64,000 bases of DNA. It comes from Ramlibacter algicola. Its GTDB lineage: Bacteria > Pseudomonadota > Gammaproteobacteria > Burkholderiales > Burkholderiaceae_C. The position numbers were made by a program, and so were the translations under genes. A model generated the notes under the pieces. The model worked only from the letters and a program-made list of their open reading frames with translations, did no database searches and was not told where the DNA came from. The stretch spans positions 3,472,001-3,536,000 of the forward strand of contig NZ_JAEDAO010000001.1 of the NCBI RefSeq assembly GCF_016641735.1. Reading direction: 5' to 3'. Shown piece by piece: positions 29,260 through 38,756 of this stretch (position 1 is the first letter of the stretch; each line of letters starts with the position of its first letter).

Positions 29260-30162
29260 TCAGTGCGCGCCGCCCGCGCGCAATTGCGCCGCGACCTGCT
29301 CGCCCAGGGACGCGGCCTGCTCGAGGCTGGTCACCGTGGCGACGGCCTGCCCGCGCACCAGGGGCGCGGCGGCTTGCGGGTCGCCCCACGCCGCATCCAG
29401 CCGCAGCACGGCGCCATCCAGCGTCGCATGCGCCGCGAGCGGCATCGAGCAGCTGCCGCCCATCGCCCGGCTGACCGCACGTTCGGCGGACACCGCGAGC
29501 CACGTCCCGTGGTGCGCCAGCGGCTCCAGCAGTGCCAGCAGGTCGGCACGGTCACTGCGCACCTCGATGCCGAGCGCGCCCTGCCCCGCGGCCGGCAGCA
29601 TCCGGGAAGGATCGAACACCTGCCGGATGCGCTCGGCGAGGCCGAGCCGCTTCAACCCGGCGGCGGCGAGCACGATCGCGTCGTACTGGCCTTCGTCGAG
29701 CTTGCGCAGTCGCGTGTCGAGGTTGCCGCGCAGCGGCTCGATGCGCAGGTCGGGGCGCAGCGCACGCAGCAGCACCACGCGGCGCAGGCTCGAGGTGCCG
29801 ACGACGGCGCCTTGCGGCAGCGCGTCCAGGTCGGCGTACTGCGGCGACACGAGCGCATCGCGCGGGTCTTCGCGTTCCAGCACGCAGCCCAGCGAGAAGC
29901 CGGCGGGCAAGTCCATCGGCACGTCCTTGAGCGAGTGCACCGCGAGGTCGGCGCGGCCTTCCTCCAGCGCGACCTCGAGCTCCTTCACGAACAGGCCCTT
30001 GCCGCCGACCTTGCTGAGGCTGCGGTCGAGGATCTGGTCGCCCTTGGTCGTCATGCCCAGCAACGAGACGGCGCGCCCGCGCTGCGTGAGGAGGGATTGC
30101 ACATGCTCGGCCTGCCAGAGGGCGAGCCGGCTTTCGCGCGTGGCGATGACGATGGAACTCAC
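29260..30162 (-). CDS. hemC: Porphobilinogen deaminase (hydroxymethylbilane synthase)
   Basis: Polymerises four porphobilinogens into hydroxymethylbilane. The 300-residue protein has [57 protein letters not shown], and the dipyrromethane-cofactor Cys in [13 protein letters not shown] prefer the GTG at 30162 as start, because GCAGG precedes it; a TTG at 30177 gives five more residues. It is divergent from ppc, with a 12-base palindrome in the gap. It is the first gene of hemC-hemD-hemX-hemY. Confidence 0.95.
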   Translation of the reverse strand: MSSIVIATRESRLALWQAEHVQSLLTQRGRAVSLLGMTTKGDQILDRSLSKVGGKGLFVKELEVALEEGRADLAVHSLKDVPMDLPAGFSLGCVLEREDPRDALVSPQYADLDALPQGAVVGTSSLRRVVLLRALRPDLRIEPLRGNLDTRLRKLDEGQYDAIVLAAAGLKRLGLAERIRQVFDPSRMLPAAGQGALGIEVRSDRADLLALLEPLAHHGTWLAVSAERAVSRAMGGSCSMPLAAHATLDGAVLRLDAAWGDPQAAAPLVRGQAVATVTSLEQAASLGEQVAAQLRAGGAH

Positions 30163-30188
30163 GAGGTGCACCTGCAAGGGGGAGAGGC

Positions 30189-30200
30189 GATGCTAGCATC
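30189..30200. promoter_or_regulatory. 12-base palindrome between hemC and ppc
   Basis: GATGCTAGCATC is a perfect inverted repeat in the 72-base divergent gap. On each strand it reads TGCTAGCAT, an extended -10-like element, 21 bases from the likely hemC start on one side and 35 from ppc on the other. It could be a shared promoter core or an operator. No good -35 was found for either direction. Confidence 0.35.
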
Positions 30201-30234
30201 CGGGCTGCTTAAACTTTGTGCAACCGGATCCACG

Positions 30235-33033
30235 ATGACTGCACCCGCGCCGCCGGCGCCCGCGCGACGCGCCCGCGACAACGAACGGCCGCTGGTGGAG
30301 GACATCCGGATGCTCGGCCGCATGCTCGGCGACGTCATCCGCGAGCAGGAAGGCGTCGAGGCGTTCGAGCTGGTCGAGCGCGTGCGCAAGCTGTCGGTGG
30401 CGTTCCGGCGCGATGCCGACCACGAGGCGGACCGCGCGCTCAAGTCGCTGCTGAAGTCGCTCAGCGGCGACCAGGCCGTCAGCGTGATCCGCGCGTTCAC
30501 CTACTTCAGCCACCTGGCCAACCTGGCCGAGGACCGGCACCACATCCGCCGCCGCCTCGTGCACGACCGCGCCGGCGACCAGCAGGAAGGCAGCATCGAA
30601 GTCGCGCTGGCCCGCCTGCGCTGGGCCGGCGTCGCACCGAAAGCCATCTCGCACATGCTGGCCGGCGCGTACCTCTCGCCCGTGCTCACCGCGCACCCCA
30701 CCGAGGTACAGCGCCAATCCATCCTGGACGCCGAGCGCGGCATCGCGCACCTGCTGGCCGAGCGCGACGAGATCCGCGCCCGCGCGCAGCCGAAGGACGC
30801 GCTCGCCCCACGCGAGCTCGCGGCCAACGAAGTGCAGATCCGCGCGCGCGTGATGCAACTCTGGCAGACGCGGCTGCTGCGCTTCTCCAAGCTGACGGTG
30901 CAGGACGAGATCGAGAACGCGCTGTCGTACTACGAGGCGACCTTCCTGCGCGAGATCCCGCGCCTGTACGCCGGCCTCGAGCGCGACCTGCACCAGCCCG
31001 TCGCCAGCTTCCTGCGCATGGGCATGTGGATCGGCGGCGACCGCGACGGCAACCCGAATGTCGATGCGAGCACGCTCGAGACCGCGTTGCGCCGCCAGTG
31101 CGAGATCGCGCTGCGCCACTACCTGACCGAGGTGCACTACCTGGGCCGCGAGCTGTCCGTGTCGACCATGCTTGCGCCCGTCACGCCGGCGATGCAGGCG
31201 CTGGCGGATGCGTCGCCCGACCGCGGCGAGCACCGCAGCGACGAGCCCTATCGCCGCGCGCTCGCCGGCATGTACGCGCGCCTGGCCGGCACGCTGCGCG
31301 CCTTCACCGGCGGCGAGGCGGCGCGCCACCTGCTCGCGCCGCAGAATCCCTACCGCGACGCGAACGAGTTCCACGCCGACCTGTGCACGATCCGCGACTC
31401 GCTGCAGGCCTCGCACTCCGGCGCGCTCGCCGCGCACCGGCTGCTGCCCTTGCTACGTGCAGTCGAAGTGTTCGGCTTCCACCTCGCCACCATGGACCTG
31501 CGGCAGACCTCGGACCAGCACGAGGCGGTCGTCGCGGAGTTGCTCTCCGTCGCGCGGGTCGCGCCCGACTACGCCTCCATGCCCGAGAGCGCACGGCGAG
31601 AGCTGCTTCTGCGCCTGCTCACGGACGCGCGGCCGCTGCGCGTCGTCGGTCACCAGTTCTCGCCGCTGGCCCAGCGCGAAGTCGGCGTGTTCGAGATGGC
31701 GCTGCGCATGCGCGCGCAGTACGGCGCCGACGCCGTGCGCCACTACATCATCAGCCACACCGAAGCGGTCAGCGACCTGCTGGAGGTGTTGCTGCTGCAG
31801 AAGGAAGTGGGCCTGTTCCGCGGGACGCTCGACGATGGCGCAGTCGCCGACCTGATCGTCGTGCCGCTGTTCGAGACCATCGCCGACCTGCGCAACGCGG
31901 CGCCGATCCTGCGCGAGTTCTACGCCCTGCCCGGCATCCTGCGGCTGGTGCAGCGCTCCGGCGGCGAGCAGGACGTGATGCTGGGCTACAGCGACAGCAA
32001 CAAGGACGGCGGCATCTTCACCAGCAACTGGGAGCTGTACCGCGCCGGCACGGCGCTGGTGCAGCTGTTCGACGAATTGCGCGGCATCCGCCTGCGCATG
32101 TTCCACGGCCGCGGCGGCACCGTCGGCCGCGGCGGCGGCCCGAGCTACCAGGCCATCCTCGCGCAACCGCCCGGCACCGTGCGCGGGCAGATCCGCCTCA
32201 CCGAGCAGGGCGAGGTGATCAGCTCCAAATACGCCAACCCGGAAATCGGCCGGCGCAACCTGGAGACGCTGGTCGCGGCGACGCTGGAAGCGACGCTGCT
32301 GCCGCCGCCCAAGGCCGCGCCGCGCGAATTCCTCGCGGCGGCGGAGGCGCTGTCGCAGGCCAGCATGCAGGCCTACCGCGCGCTGGTCTACGACACGCCC
32401 GGCTTCGCCGATTTCTTCTTCGCCGCCACGCCGATCCGCGAGATCGCCGAGCTGAACATCGGCTCGAGGCCGGCGTCGCGCAAGCCGGGCGCGCCGCGCA
32501 TCGAGGACCTGCGCGCCATCCCCTGGAGTTTCAGCTGGGGCCAGAGCCGCGCGACGCTCAACGGCTGGTACGGCTTCGGCTCCGCGGTGCGCGCGTTCCT
32601 CGACGACCCGGCACGCCCGCGCAAGGACGGCCTCGCGCTGCTGCAACGCATGCACCGCCAGTGGCCGTTCTTCCGCGCGCTTCTGTCGAACATGGACATG
32701 GTGCTGGCCAAGAGCGACCTCGCCCTCGCCTCGCGCTACGCCAGCCTGGTCGCGGACGCGCGGCTGCGCAAGCGCGTGCACGGCGCGATCGAGGCCGAGT
32801 GGCATCGCACGGTCGAGGCGCTGCAGGCGATCACGGGCGAACGCGCGCGGCTGGCCGGCAACCCGGCGCTGGCCCGCTCGATCCGCTACCGCTTCCCCTA
32901 CATCGACCCGCTGCACCACCTGCAGGTGGAGCTGGTGCGCCGCTACCGCGCCGGCGGCAGCGACGAGCGCGTGCACATGGGCATCCACCTGGCCATCAAC
33001 GGCATCGCCGCGGGCCTGCGCAACACGGGCTGA
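30235..33033 (+). CDS. ppc: Phosphoenolpyruvate carboxylase
   Basis: Anaplerotic enzyme making oxaloacetate from phosphoenolpyruvate and bicarbonate. The 932-residue protein has the catalytic His154 in [25 protein letters not shown], the [14 protein letters not shown] loop, and [20 protein letters not shown]. It ends in the family's usual hydrophilic [11 protein letters not shown]. The ATG at 30235 is chosen because upstream in-frame codons overlap the hemC leader. It is convergent with the terC-like gene, with 3 bases between the two stops. Confidence 0.97.
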   Translation: MTAPAPPAPARRARDNERPLVEDIRMLGRMLGDVIREQEGVEAFELVERVRKLSVAFRRDADHEADRALKSLLKSLSGDQAVSVIRAFTYFSHLANLAEDRHHIRRRLVHDRAGDQQEGSIEVALARLRWAGVAPKAISHMLAGAYLSPVLTAHPTEVQRQSILDAERGIAHLLAERDEIRARAQPKDALAPRELAANEVQIRARVMQLWQTRLLRFSKLTVQDEIENALSYYEATFLREIPRLYAGLERDLHQPVASFLRMGMWIGGDRDGNPNVDASTLETALRRQCEIALRHYLTEVHYLGRELSVSTMLAPVTPAMQALADASPDRGEHRSDEPYRRALAGMYARLAGTLRAFTGGEAARHLLAPQNPYRDANEFHADLCTIRDSLQASHSGALAAHRLLPLLRAVEVFGFHLATMDLRQTSDQHEAVVAELLSVARVAPDYASMPESARRELLLRLLTDARPLRVVGHQFSPLAQREVGVFEMALRMRAQYGADAVRHYIISHTEAVSDLLEVLLLQKEVGLFRGTLDDGAVADLIVVPLFETIADLRNAAPILREFYALPGILRLVQRSGGEQDVMLGYSDSNKDGGIFTSNWELYRAGTALVQLFDELRGIRLRMFHGRGGTVGRGGGPSYQAILAQPPGTVRGQIRLTEQGEVISSKYANPEIGRRNLETLVAATLEATLLPPPKAAPREFLAAAEALSQASMQAYRALVYDTPGFADFFFAATPIREIAELNIGSRPASRKPGAPRIEDLRAIPWSFSWGQSRATLNGWYGFGSAVRAFLDDPARPRKDGLALLQRMHRQWPFFRALLSNMDMVLAKSDLALASRYASLVADARLRKRVHGAIEAEWHRTVEALQAITGERARLAGNPALARSIRYRFPYIDPLHHLQVELVRRYRAGGSDERVHMGIHLAINGIAAGLRNTG

Positions 33034-33036
33034 GCG

Positions 33037-33765
33037 TCAGCGCCGCGCGGCGCGCCGGCGCACCCGCAGGTTGAGCATCTCCACCGCGATCGAGAACGCC
33101 ATCGCCGTGTAGACGTACCCCTTGGGCACGTGGTGCTCGAAGCCGTCGGCGATCAGCACCATGCCGACCATCACCAGGAAGGACAGCGCGAGCATCTTCA
33201 CGGTGGGATGCGCCGAGATGAAGCGCCCGATCGCGGCGGCGAAGGCCATCATCATCAGCACCGAGACGACGACGGCGGCCATCATCACTGCCAGTTCGTC
33301 GACCATGCCGACCGCGGTGATGATGGAGTCGAGCGAGAACACCATGTCGACCAGCATGATCTGGAGGACCACGCCGCCGAACCCCGCATGCACGCTCACG
33401 TGGCCCGGGTCGTCGTGCGGGTCGCCCTGCAGCGCCTGGTGGATCTCGCTGGTGCTCTTCCAGATCAGGAACAGGCCGCCGCCGATCAGGATCAGGTCGC
33501 GGCCGGAGATCTCCTGCTTCGGCCACGGCAGCGAGAACAGCGGCGCTGTCAGGCCGATGATCCAGGAGATCACCATCAACAGCCCCAGCCGCAGGAACAT
33601 CGCCATGAACAGCCCGAGGCGCCGTGCGAGCTTGCGGCGTTCCGGCGGCAGCTTCTCCACCAGGATGGAGATGAACACGATGTTGTCGATGCCCAGCACC
33701 AGTTCGAGCGCCGTCAGCGTGAGCAGCGCGATCCACGCCTGCGGGTCGGTGAGCAGGTCCAGCAT
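33037..33765 (-). CDS. TerC family integral membrane protein
   Basis: A 242-residue multi-pass membrane protein of the TerC/Alx/YoaE group, members of which export Mn2+ or support protein metallation. It has about seven hydrophobic segments and the signature ELVLGIDNIVFISILVEKLP near residue 20, with acidic residues inside membrane helices. A second such motif, LQIMLVDMVFSLDSIITAVGM, follows. The cytoplasmic loop is His/Asp-rich (GDPHDDPGHVSVHAG). Tellurite resistance is the historical name only; Mn homeostasis is more plausible. It starts 11 bases after the AI-2E gene. Confidence 0.9.
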   Translation of the reverse strand: MLDLLTDPQAWIALLTLTALELVLGIDNIVFISILVEKLPPERRKLARRLGLFMAMFLRLGLLMVISWIIGLTAPLFSLPWPKQEISGRDLILIGGGLFLIWKSTSEIHQALQGDPHDDPGHVSVHAGFGGVVLQIMLVDMVFSLDSIITAVGMVDELAVMMAAVVVSVLMMMAFAAAIGRFISAHPTVKMLALSFLVMVGMVLIADGFEHHVPKGYVYTAMAFSIAVEMLNLRVRRRAARR

Positions 33766-33776
33766 GCGGCGGCGCC

Positions 33777-34967
33777 TCAGGTGCCGAGCAGTTCGCCGAC
33801 CGGCTTCAGGTGGTCGACCCGGTCGCACACGGCCTTGACGACCATCATGATGGGGATGCCCAGCAGCACGCCCCACACGCCCCACAGCCAGCCCCAGAAC
33901 AGCACGCCGATGAACACCGCCACGGCGTTCATCCGGCTGGCCTTGCTGGTCAGCCAGGGCACCAGCAGGTTGCCCTCGATCATGTTGATCACGAGCGAGA
34001 CGCCGGTGACGTACAGCGGCAACTCGATCTCGCCGGCCTGCATGAAGGCCACCAGCGCCGCTGCAATGGTGATGAGGATGGAGCCGACGTAGGGCACCAT
34101 GTTCAGCAGGCCCGCGGCCACGCCCCACACGGCCGCGTGCTTCATCCCCAGCCACGCGAACGCCACGCCGGTGAGCACGCCGACCCCGACGCCGGCCAGC
34201 AGCTGCACCAGCAGGTAGCGCTGGATCTGCGCGTTGATCTCGTCCAGCGCCTGCACGGTCAGCCTCTTCTCCGTGAAGGTGGTGCCGGTGATCTTCACCA
34301 GCTTGCGCCGGAAGGTGTCGCCCGACAGCAGCAGGAAGAAGGTGAGGAAGGTGACCAGCGTGACCTGCCCGACCAGGCTGGCCAGGCCCACGGTGCCGGC
34401 CCACAGGTGTTCGCGGATGTCGAAGGCCGGCTTCTCGACGATCACGCGCTGCACGCCGCGCGGAGTCGGGGTCGCGCCGTTCTTCGGTCCCGCCTCCTGG
34501 GCGGCCTTGGCCAGTTCCGCGGCAGCCTGCGTGACCGGCGCCAGCGGGCCGTCGGCCTTGTGCATCTTGCGATTGATGACGTCGCGGAACCGCTGCGCGG
34601 CGGAGGGCAGCGAGTTGATCAGCTCGTTGGCGTCGTCGGCCATCGACCAGATGACCGCGCCGCTGCCGCCCAGGATGCCCAGGATCAGCACAGCGGCCGC
34701 CAGCGCTCGCGGCACGCGCAGCTTCGCGAGCGCGTCGACCACCGGCGACAGCGCGTAGTAGAAGACCAGGCCGACCATGAGCGGGATGAAGAAGGCGCTG
34801 GCCCACTTCAGGACCCCGAGCACCGCGATCGTGCACAGCACGATCAGGCTCAGGTTGCGGGGATTGGCATGCGGGTGCAGCAGCACCTGGGGCGGCTGCG
34901 TCGGGTCGACGTCCTCCTTCGGCGGCACCGCCTCGAGGACCTCCTGCACCTGCTGTTCGTTGTTCAT
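33777..34967 (-). CDS. AI-2E family transporter (PerM-like)
   Basis: A 396-residue membrane protein of the AI-2 exporter/PerM superfamily. It has an acidic cytoplasmic N-terminus (about 35 residues), paired hydrophobic segments at about 40-80 and 85-110, and a hydrophilic periplasmic region (about 115-195) with low-complexity Ala/Lys. A C-terminal cluster of membrane helices contains LLNMVPYVGSILITI and VINMIEGNLLVPWL, which are family hallmarks. The substrate is not known; Na+/H+ antiport and permease roles have been proposed for relatives. It follows the response-regulator gene by 37 bases. Confidence 0.88.
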   Translation of the reverse strand: MNNEQQVQEVLEAVPPKEDVDPTQPPQVLLHPHANPRNLSLIVLCTIAVLGVLKWASAFFIPLMVGLVFYYALSPVVDALAKLRVPRALAAAVLILGILGGSGAVIWSMADDANELINSLPSAAQRFRDVINRKMHKADGPLAPVTQAAAELAKAAQEAGPKNGATPTPRGVQRVIVEKPAFDIREHLWAGTVGLASLVGQVTLVTFLTFFLLLSGDTFRRKLVKITGTTFTEKRLTVQALDEINAQIQRYLLVQLLAGVGVGVLTGVAFAWLGMKHAAVWGVAAGLLNMVPYVGSILITIAAALVAFMQAGEIELPLYVTGVSLVINMIEGNLLVPWLTSKASRMNAVAVFIGVLFWGWLWGVWGVLLGIPIMMVVKAVCDRVDHLKPVGELLGT

Positions 34968-35004
34968 GGGGACGCTTTCTCGCTGACCGAGTCCCCGTGC
35001 CTCC

Positions 35005-35748
35005 CTACCGCGTGAGCGCCTCCCGCACCGCCGTCAGCTGCCGGCGCGACACGGCCAGCAGCTCCTCGATCCCATTCAGGCGCACCGCCCAGCCTTCGCC
35101 CTCTTCGGGGTCATCGTGCTTCTCGAGGGCCCGCACCGCGCGCCGCGCCACCAGCGCGTTGCGGTGGATGCGCAGGAACTGCGCGCCGTGCCTGTCCTCG
35201 AGATCGCTGAGCGACGCATCAAGGATATAGCTTCTGGCCGCGGTACGGACCGTGATGTACTTCAGTTCGGCCTTGAAATAGAGAACTTCCGACAGGGGGA
35301 CACGCTCCGTCCTACCCCGGTCCTGGATGACGAGCGTCTCCGGCTGCGCGGTCGCGTTGCCGTTGCGCGCGGACAGCACCCGTTCGACCTTCTGCAACGC
35401 GGCCTGCAGCCGTTCCAGCCGTACCGGTTTCGTCAGGTAGTCGATCGCCTCGAGCTCGAAGGCGGCGACCGCGTGTTCGGCATGCGCAGTGACGAACACG
35501 ACGGCGGGCTCGCGCGGCATGCCGCGCAGCGCCTGCGCGAACGCCAGCCCATCCGCGCCGGGCATGTGCACGTCGAGGAGCACCGCGTCGAAGCTGCCGC
35601 GGCGCAGCGCCTCCATCGCCTCGATCGCGTTGCCGGCCTCGGCACCGACCATCACGGTGGGCGAGCGGCAGTCCGCCAGCAGCGTGCGCATGCGCGCCCG
35701 CGCGAGCGGCTCGTCGTCGACCACCAGGACCTGCAGGCTGTCCATCAT
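35005..35748 (-). CDS. LytTR response regulator, AlgR-like
   Basis: A 247-residue response regulator. The receiver domain (residues 5-125) has the acidic pair VVDDEPLARARM, the phospho-acceptor Asp in VLLDVHMPGADG near residue 58, and Lys in YLTKPVRLERL. A LytTR DNA-binding domain follows from about 140 (VPLSEVLYFKAELKYITVRT, FLRIHRNALVA). This is the AlgR/LytR type. The gene lies 52 bases after the sensor kinase gene, and the pair stands next to argH as algZ-algR does in Pseudomonas. Target genes cannot be told from this window. Confidence 0.93.
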   Translation of the reverse strand: MMDSLQVLVVDDEPLARARMRTLLADCRSPTVMVGAEAGNAIEAMEALRRGSFDAVLLDVHMPGADGLAFAQALRGMPREPAVVFVTAHAEHAVAAFELEAIDYLTKPVRLERLQAALQKVERVLSARNGNATAQPETLVIQDRGRTERVPLSEVLYFKAELKYITVRTAARSYILDASLSDLEDRHGAQFLRIHRNALVARRAVRALEKHDDPEEGEGWAVRLNGIEELLAVSRRQLTAVREALTR

Positions 35749-35800
35749 GCGCAGACCTCCTCCGCGTTCGCGGCTTTCCCGTTGCCCCCTGGCCGGCGGT

Positions 35801-36850
35801 TCACGCCGGCACCTCCAACCTCACCTGGTAGATCCCGTCCTTGAGGACGGTGCGGAACTGCGCCTCCACGTCGTGCAGGAGGCGCAACCGCTCGCGCACG
35901 TTGTCCTGCGCGATCCCGTGGCCCGGGCGGCCCTGGCCCGCCGGCACCGTGTTCGTCACCTTGATCACGACGACGCCCCCGCGCCGCTGCGTGCTCACCT
36001 TCACCTGCGCGCCGGTGGCGCTGGGTTCCACCCCGTGCTTCACCGCATTCTCCACGAGCGGTTGCAGCAGCAGCGGCGGCACGCGGGCCATGCCGGCCGC
36101 CGGGTCGATCGACCATTCCACCTGCAGGCGGTCGCCGAAGCGCACCTGCTCGATCTCCAGGTAGCTGCGGGCCAGCGCCACCTCGTGCTCCAGGGTGACC
36201 GCGTCACCCTGGTCGTTCAGCGCCGAGCGGAACAGGTCGCTCAGGTCCTCCAGGATCAATTCGGCGCGGGCCGGATCGTCGCGCACCAGCGCGATGGCGG
36301 TGTTCAGCGTGTTGAACAGGAAGTGCGGGCGGATGCGCGACTGCAGCTCGGTGAGCCGCGCCGTCGTCTCGGCGGGCATGTGGCCCTTGGCCCGGAGGAC
36401 CAGGGCGGCGACCAGCACCGCGGCCACCAGGGCTCCTGCGGCCGCCGACGCCACCCAGGGCATCGTCCCGGTGACCGGCTTGACCAGCGCCAGCACGGCG
36501 CAGGCGCCCAGGCCCGCGACGCCCCCGAGCGCAACGCCGACCGCTTGCTGCAAGCCGCGCCGCAGCCAGGCCAGCGGCCGCTTGATCGAGCAGGCGACCA
36601 GCAGCCAGCCGAGCGTCGCGGGTTGCGCCGCGGCGCTCAGGAGGGCGACCTGCAGCAGCCAGTCCTCCCAGCCGGAGACGGTGAACAGGGCACCGACCAG
36701 CACCAGCGCCTCGACACCCACCACCGCACGCAGCACCACGCCGATGTGGCAGGCATCAAACTGCGGCGGCGGCGCGCGGCGGGCCAGCGCCCTCTCCCGC
36801 GTCTCGGGGGAGAGTTCGGTGAAGGCCGATAAAATGTGGGAGTCGTCCAT
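35801..36850 (-). CDS. LytS/AlgZ-type sensor histidine kinase
   Basis: A 349-residue membrane histidine kinase of the AlgZ/LytS class. The N-terminal half has about four to six hydrophobic segments (residues 40-185). The His_kinase domain carries the phospho-acceptor in [21 protein letters not shown] near residue 205. The ATP-binding domain has [17 protein letters not shown] (N-box) and [14 protein letters not shown]. It lacks the classic HATPase G1/F layout of ordinary kinases, as is normal for this class. The ATG at 36850 is preferred; a frame reaching 37006 would run into argH. It is the cognate partner of the adjacent AlgR-like regulator. Confidence 0.92.
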   Translation of the reverse strand: MDDSHILSAFTELSPETRERALARRAPPPQFDACHIGVVLRAVVGVEALVLVGALFTVSGWEDWLLQVALLSAAAQPATLGWLLVACSIKRPLAWLRRGLQQAVGVALGGVAGLGACAVLALVKPVTGTMPWVASAAAGALVAAVLVAALVLRAKGHMPAETTARLTELQSRIRPHFLFNTLNTAIALVRDDPARAELILEDLSDLFRSALNDQGDAVTLEHEVALARSYLEIEQVRFGDRLQVEWSIDPAAGMARVPPLLLQPLVENAVKHGVEPSATGAQVKVSTQRRGGVVVIKVTNTVPAGQGRPGHGIAQDNVRERLRLLHDVEAQFRTVLKDGIYQVRLEVPA

Positions 36851-36935
36851 CGGGGAGCCGCGCTCGCCGATTATTGGTGAGTTCCCCCGCTGCGCCCCCC
36901 TACGGCGTCCACGAACCGGCCCTTCCCGGCCTCCT

Positions 36936-38330
36936 ATGTCGCAACTCGAACACAAGTCCCAGGCCTGGTCGGCGCTCTTTTCCGAGCCCATGAGCGACCT
37001 GGTCAAGCGCTACACGGCCAGCGTCGGCTTCGACCAGCGCCTCTGGCGCGCGGACATCCAGGGCTCGCTGGCCCATGCCGCCATGCTGCAGCGGCAGGGG
37101 ATCATCGGCGCCGAGGACCTGGCGGACATCCGGCGCGGGATGGCCCGGATCACCCAGGAGATCGAGGCCGGCCAGTTCGAGTGGAAGCTGGACCTGGAAG
37201 ACGTGCACCTCAACGTCGAGGCGCGCCTGACGCAGCTGGTGGGCGACGCCGGCAAGCGCCTGCACACCGGGCGCAGCCGCAATGACCAGGTCGCCACCGA
37301 CGTGCGCCTGTGGCTGCGCGGCGAGATCGACGGCCTGTCGGCGCTGCTGCGCGAACTGCAGTCGGCGCTGCTGGACCTGGCAGAGCAGAACGCCGACGTC
37401 GTCCTGCCCGGCTTCACCCACCTGCAGGTCGCCCAGCCCGTGAGCTTCGGCCACCACATGCTCGCCTACGTGGAGATGTTCGGGCGCGATGCCGAGCGCC
37501 TGGCCGACGTGCGCAAGCGCGTGAACCGCCTGCCGCTCGGCGCCGCCGCCCTTGCGGGCACCAGCTACCCGCTGGACCGGCAATCCGTGGCGCGCGAACT
37601 GGGCATGGACGGCATCTGCCACAACTCGCTGGACGCCGTGAGCGACCGCGACTTCGCGATCGAATTCACCGCCGCCGCCACGCTGGCGATGGTGCACGTC
37701 AGCCGGCTCTCGGAGGAGCTGGTGCTGTGGATGTCGCAGAACTTCGGCTTCATCCGCATCGCCGACCGCTTCACGACCGGCTCGTCGATCATGCCGCAGA
37801 AGAAGAACCCGGACGTGCCGGAACTGGCCCGCGGCAAGACCGGCCGCGTGGCCGGCCACCTGGTCGCCCTGGTCACCCTGATGAAGGGCCAGCCCCTGGC
37901 CTACAACAAGGACAACCAGGAGGACAAGGAGCCGCTGTTCGACACCGTCGACACGCTGCGCGACACGCTGCGGATCTTCGCCGAGATGATGCGGGGCATC
38001 ACCGTGAACCGCGACGCGATGGAAGCGGCCGCGCGCCGCGGCTTCGCCACCGCCACCGACCTGGCCGACTACCTGGTGAAGAAGGGCCTCCCGTTCCGCG
38101 ACGCGCACGAAGTCGTCGCGCATGCGGTCAAGGCCGCGCAGCAGCAGGGCTGCGACCTGTCCGAGCTGCCGCTGCCGGCGCTGCAGGCCTTCGATGGACG
38201 GATCGAGCAGGACGTGTACGAGGTCCTGTCGCTGCGCGGTTCGCTCGAAGCGCGCCGTGTCGCCGGCGGCACCGCGCCCGACAACGTGCGCGCGGAGATC
38301 GCGCGCCACCGCGCGCTGCTCGCCGGCTGA
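36936..38330 (+). CDS. argH: Argininosuccinate lyase
   Basis: Last enzyme of arginine synthesis, splitting argininosuccinate into arginine and fumarate. The 464-residue protein has [34 protein letters not shown], and the fumarase/aspartase signature [12 protein letters not shown] with the catalytic Ser on a mobile loop. The C-terminal helices are normal for the family. The ATG at 36936 gives a typical N-terminus; upstream extension is in frame but lies in the divergent kinase gene. The 85-base gap to that kinase is the only intergenic space for both promoters, and neither is clear. Confidence 0.97.
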   Translation: MSQLEHKSQAWSALFSEPMSDLVKRYTASVGFDQRLWRADIQGSLAHAAMLQRQGIIGAEDLADIRRGMARITQEIEAGQFEWKLDLEDVHLNVEARLTQLVGDAGKRLHTGRSRNDQVATDVRLWLRGEIDGLSALLRELQSALLDLAEQNADVVLPGFTHLQVAQPVSFGHHMLAYVEMFGRDAERLADVRKRVNRLPLGAAALAGTSYPLDRQSVARELGMDGICHNSLDAVSDRDFAIEFTAAATLAMVHVSRLSEELVLWMSQNFGFIRIADRFTTGSSIMPQKKNPDVPELARGKTGRVAGHLVALVTLMKGQPLAYNKDNQEDKEPLFDTVDTLRDTLRIFAEMMRGITVNRDAMEAAARRGFATATDLADYLVKKGLPFRDAHEVVAHAVKAAQQQGCDLSELPLPALQAFDGRIEQDVYEVLSLRGSLEARRVAGGTAPDNVRAEIARHRALLAG

Positions 38331-38464
38331 GCCAGGCGGCGGCGGAATAGCGCCTTCACCGCGCGCGTTCATGCAGCACGGGCGCGCGTCCAGCCGCCCC
38401 TGACGCGCAGGCCGCACCGGCGGCCGACTGGCGCGCCGCGTGCTGCCGCCGCAAGGAGAAGTCG

Positions 38465-38707
38465 ATGCCTGCTGCCACCCCCCGTGGGATCGCGTCCGCC
38501 CCGTTCGTCCTGGCCGCGCTCTGGCTCGGCGCGTGCGGCGGCGGCGGGGACGGAGGCCCGGCCCCCGATGCCGTGGCGGCCGCCCCCGCACCGCCGCCGG
38601 CGACCGCGCAAGGGCCTGCGGTCCCGGCGGCCACCGGCACCACGACCACGACCACCACCACCGCCAGCACCGCGACCGACACGCCGATGAACAGCTTCGG
38701 CTACTGA
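38465..38707 (+). CDS. Small Ala/Pro/Thr-rich lipoprotein
   Basis: An 80-residue putative lipoprotein. A basic-start signal peptide (residues 1-23) ends in the lipobox LGAC, so Cys24 would be lipidated. The mature part is low complexity: GGGGDGG, an Ala/Pro stretch, and eight consecutive threonines, ending MNSFGY. A strong AAGGAG ribosome site lies 7 bases before the ATG, which supports a real gene despite its bias. Function is unknown. It stands alone between argH and the PAS kinase; the 134 bases upstream show no clear promoter. Confidence 0.75.
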   Translation: MPAATPRGIASAPFVLAALWLGACGGGGDGGPAPDAVAAAPAPPPATAQGPAVPAATGTTTTTTTTASTATDTPMNSFGY

Positions 38708-38756
38708 GCAACGGCGGGCTGCCGCGCGCGCGAAAGGGCGCCACAATGGCGCACCC

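Noticed and set aside
36815..36850. TAAAAT near the kinase start as an argH promoter
   Set aside because: No -35 at proper spacing was found; the match alone is too weak.
38635..38670. ACC/ACG triplet run as a microsatellite or CRISPR-like repeat
   Set aside because: It is a short in-frame threonine run within the small lipoprotein gene, with mixed codons and no spacers.
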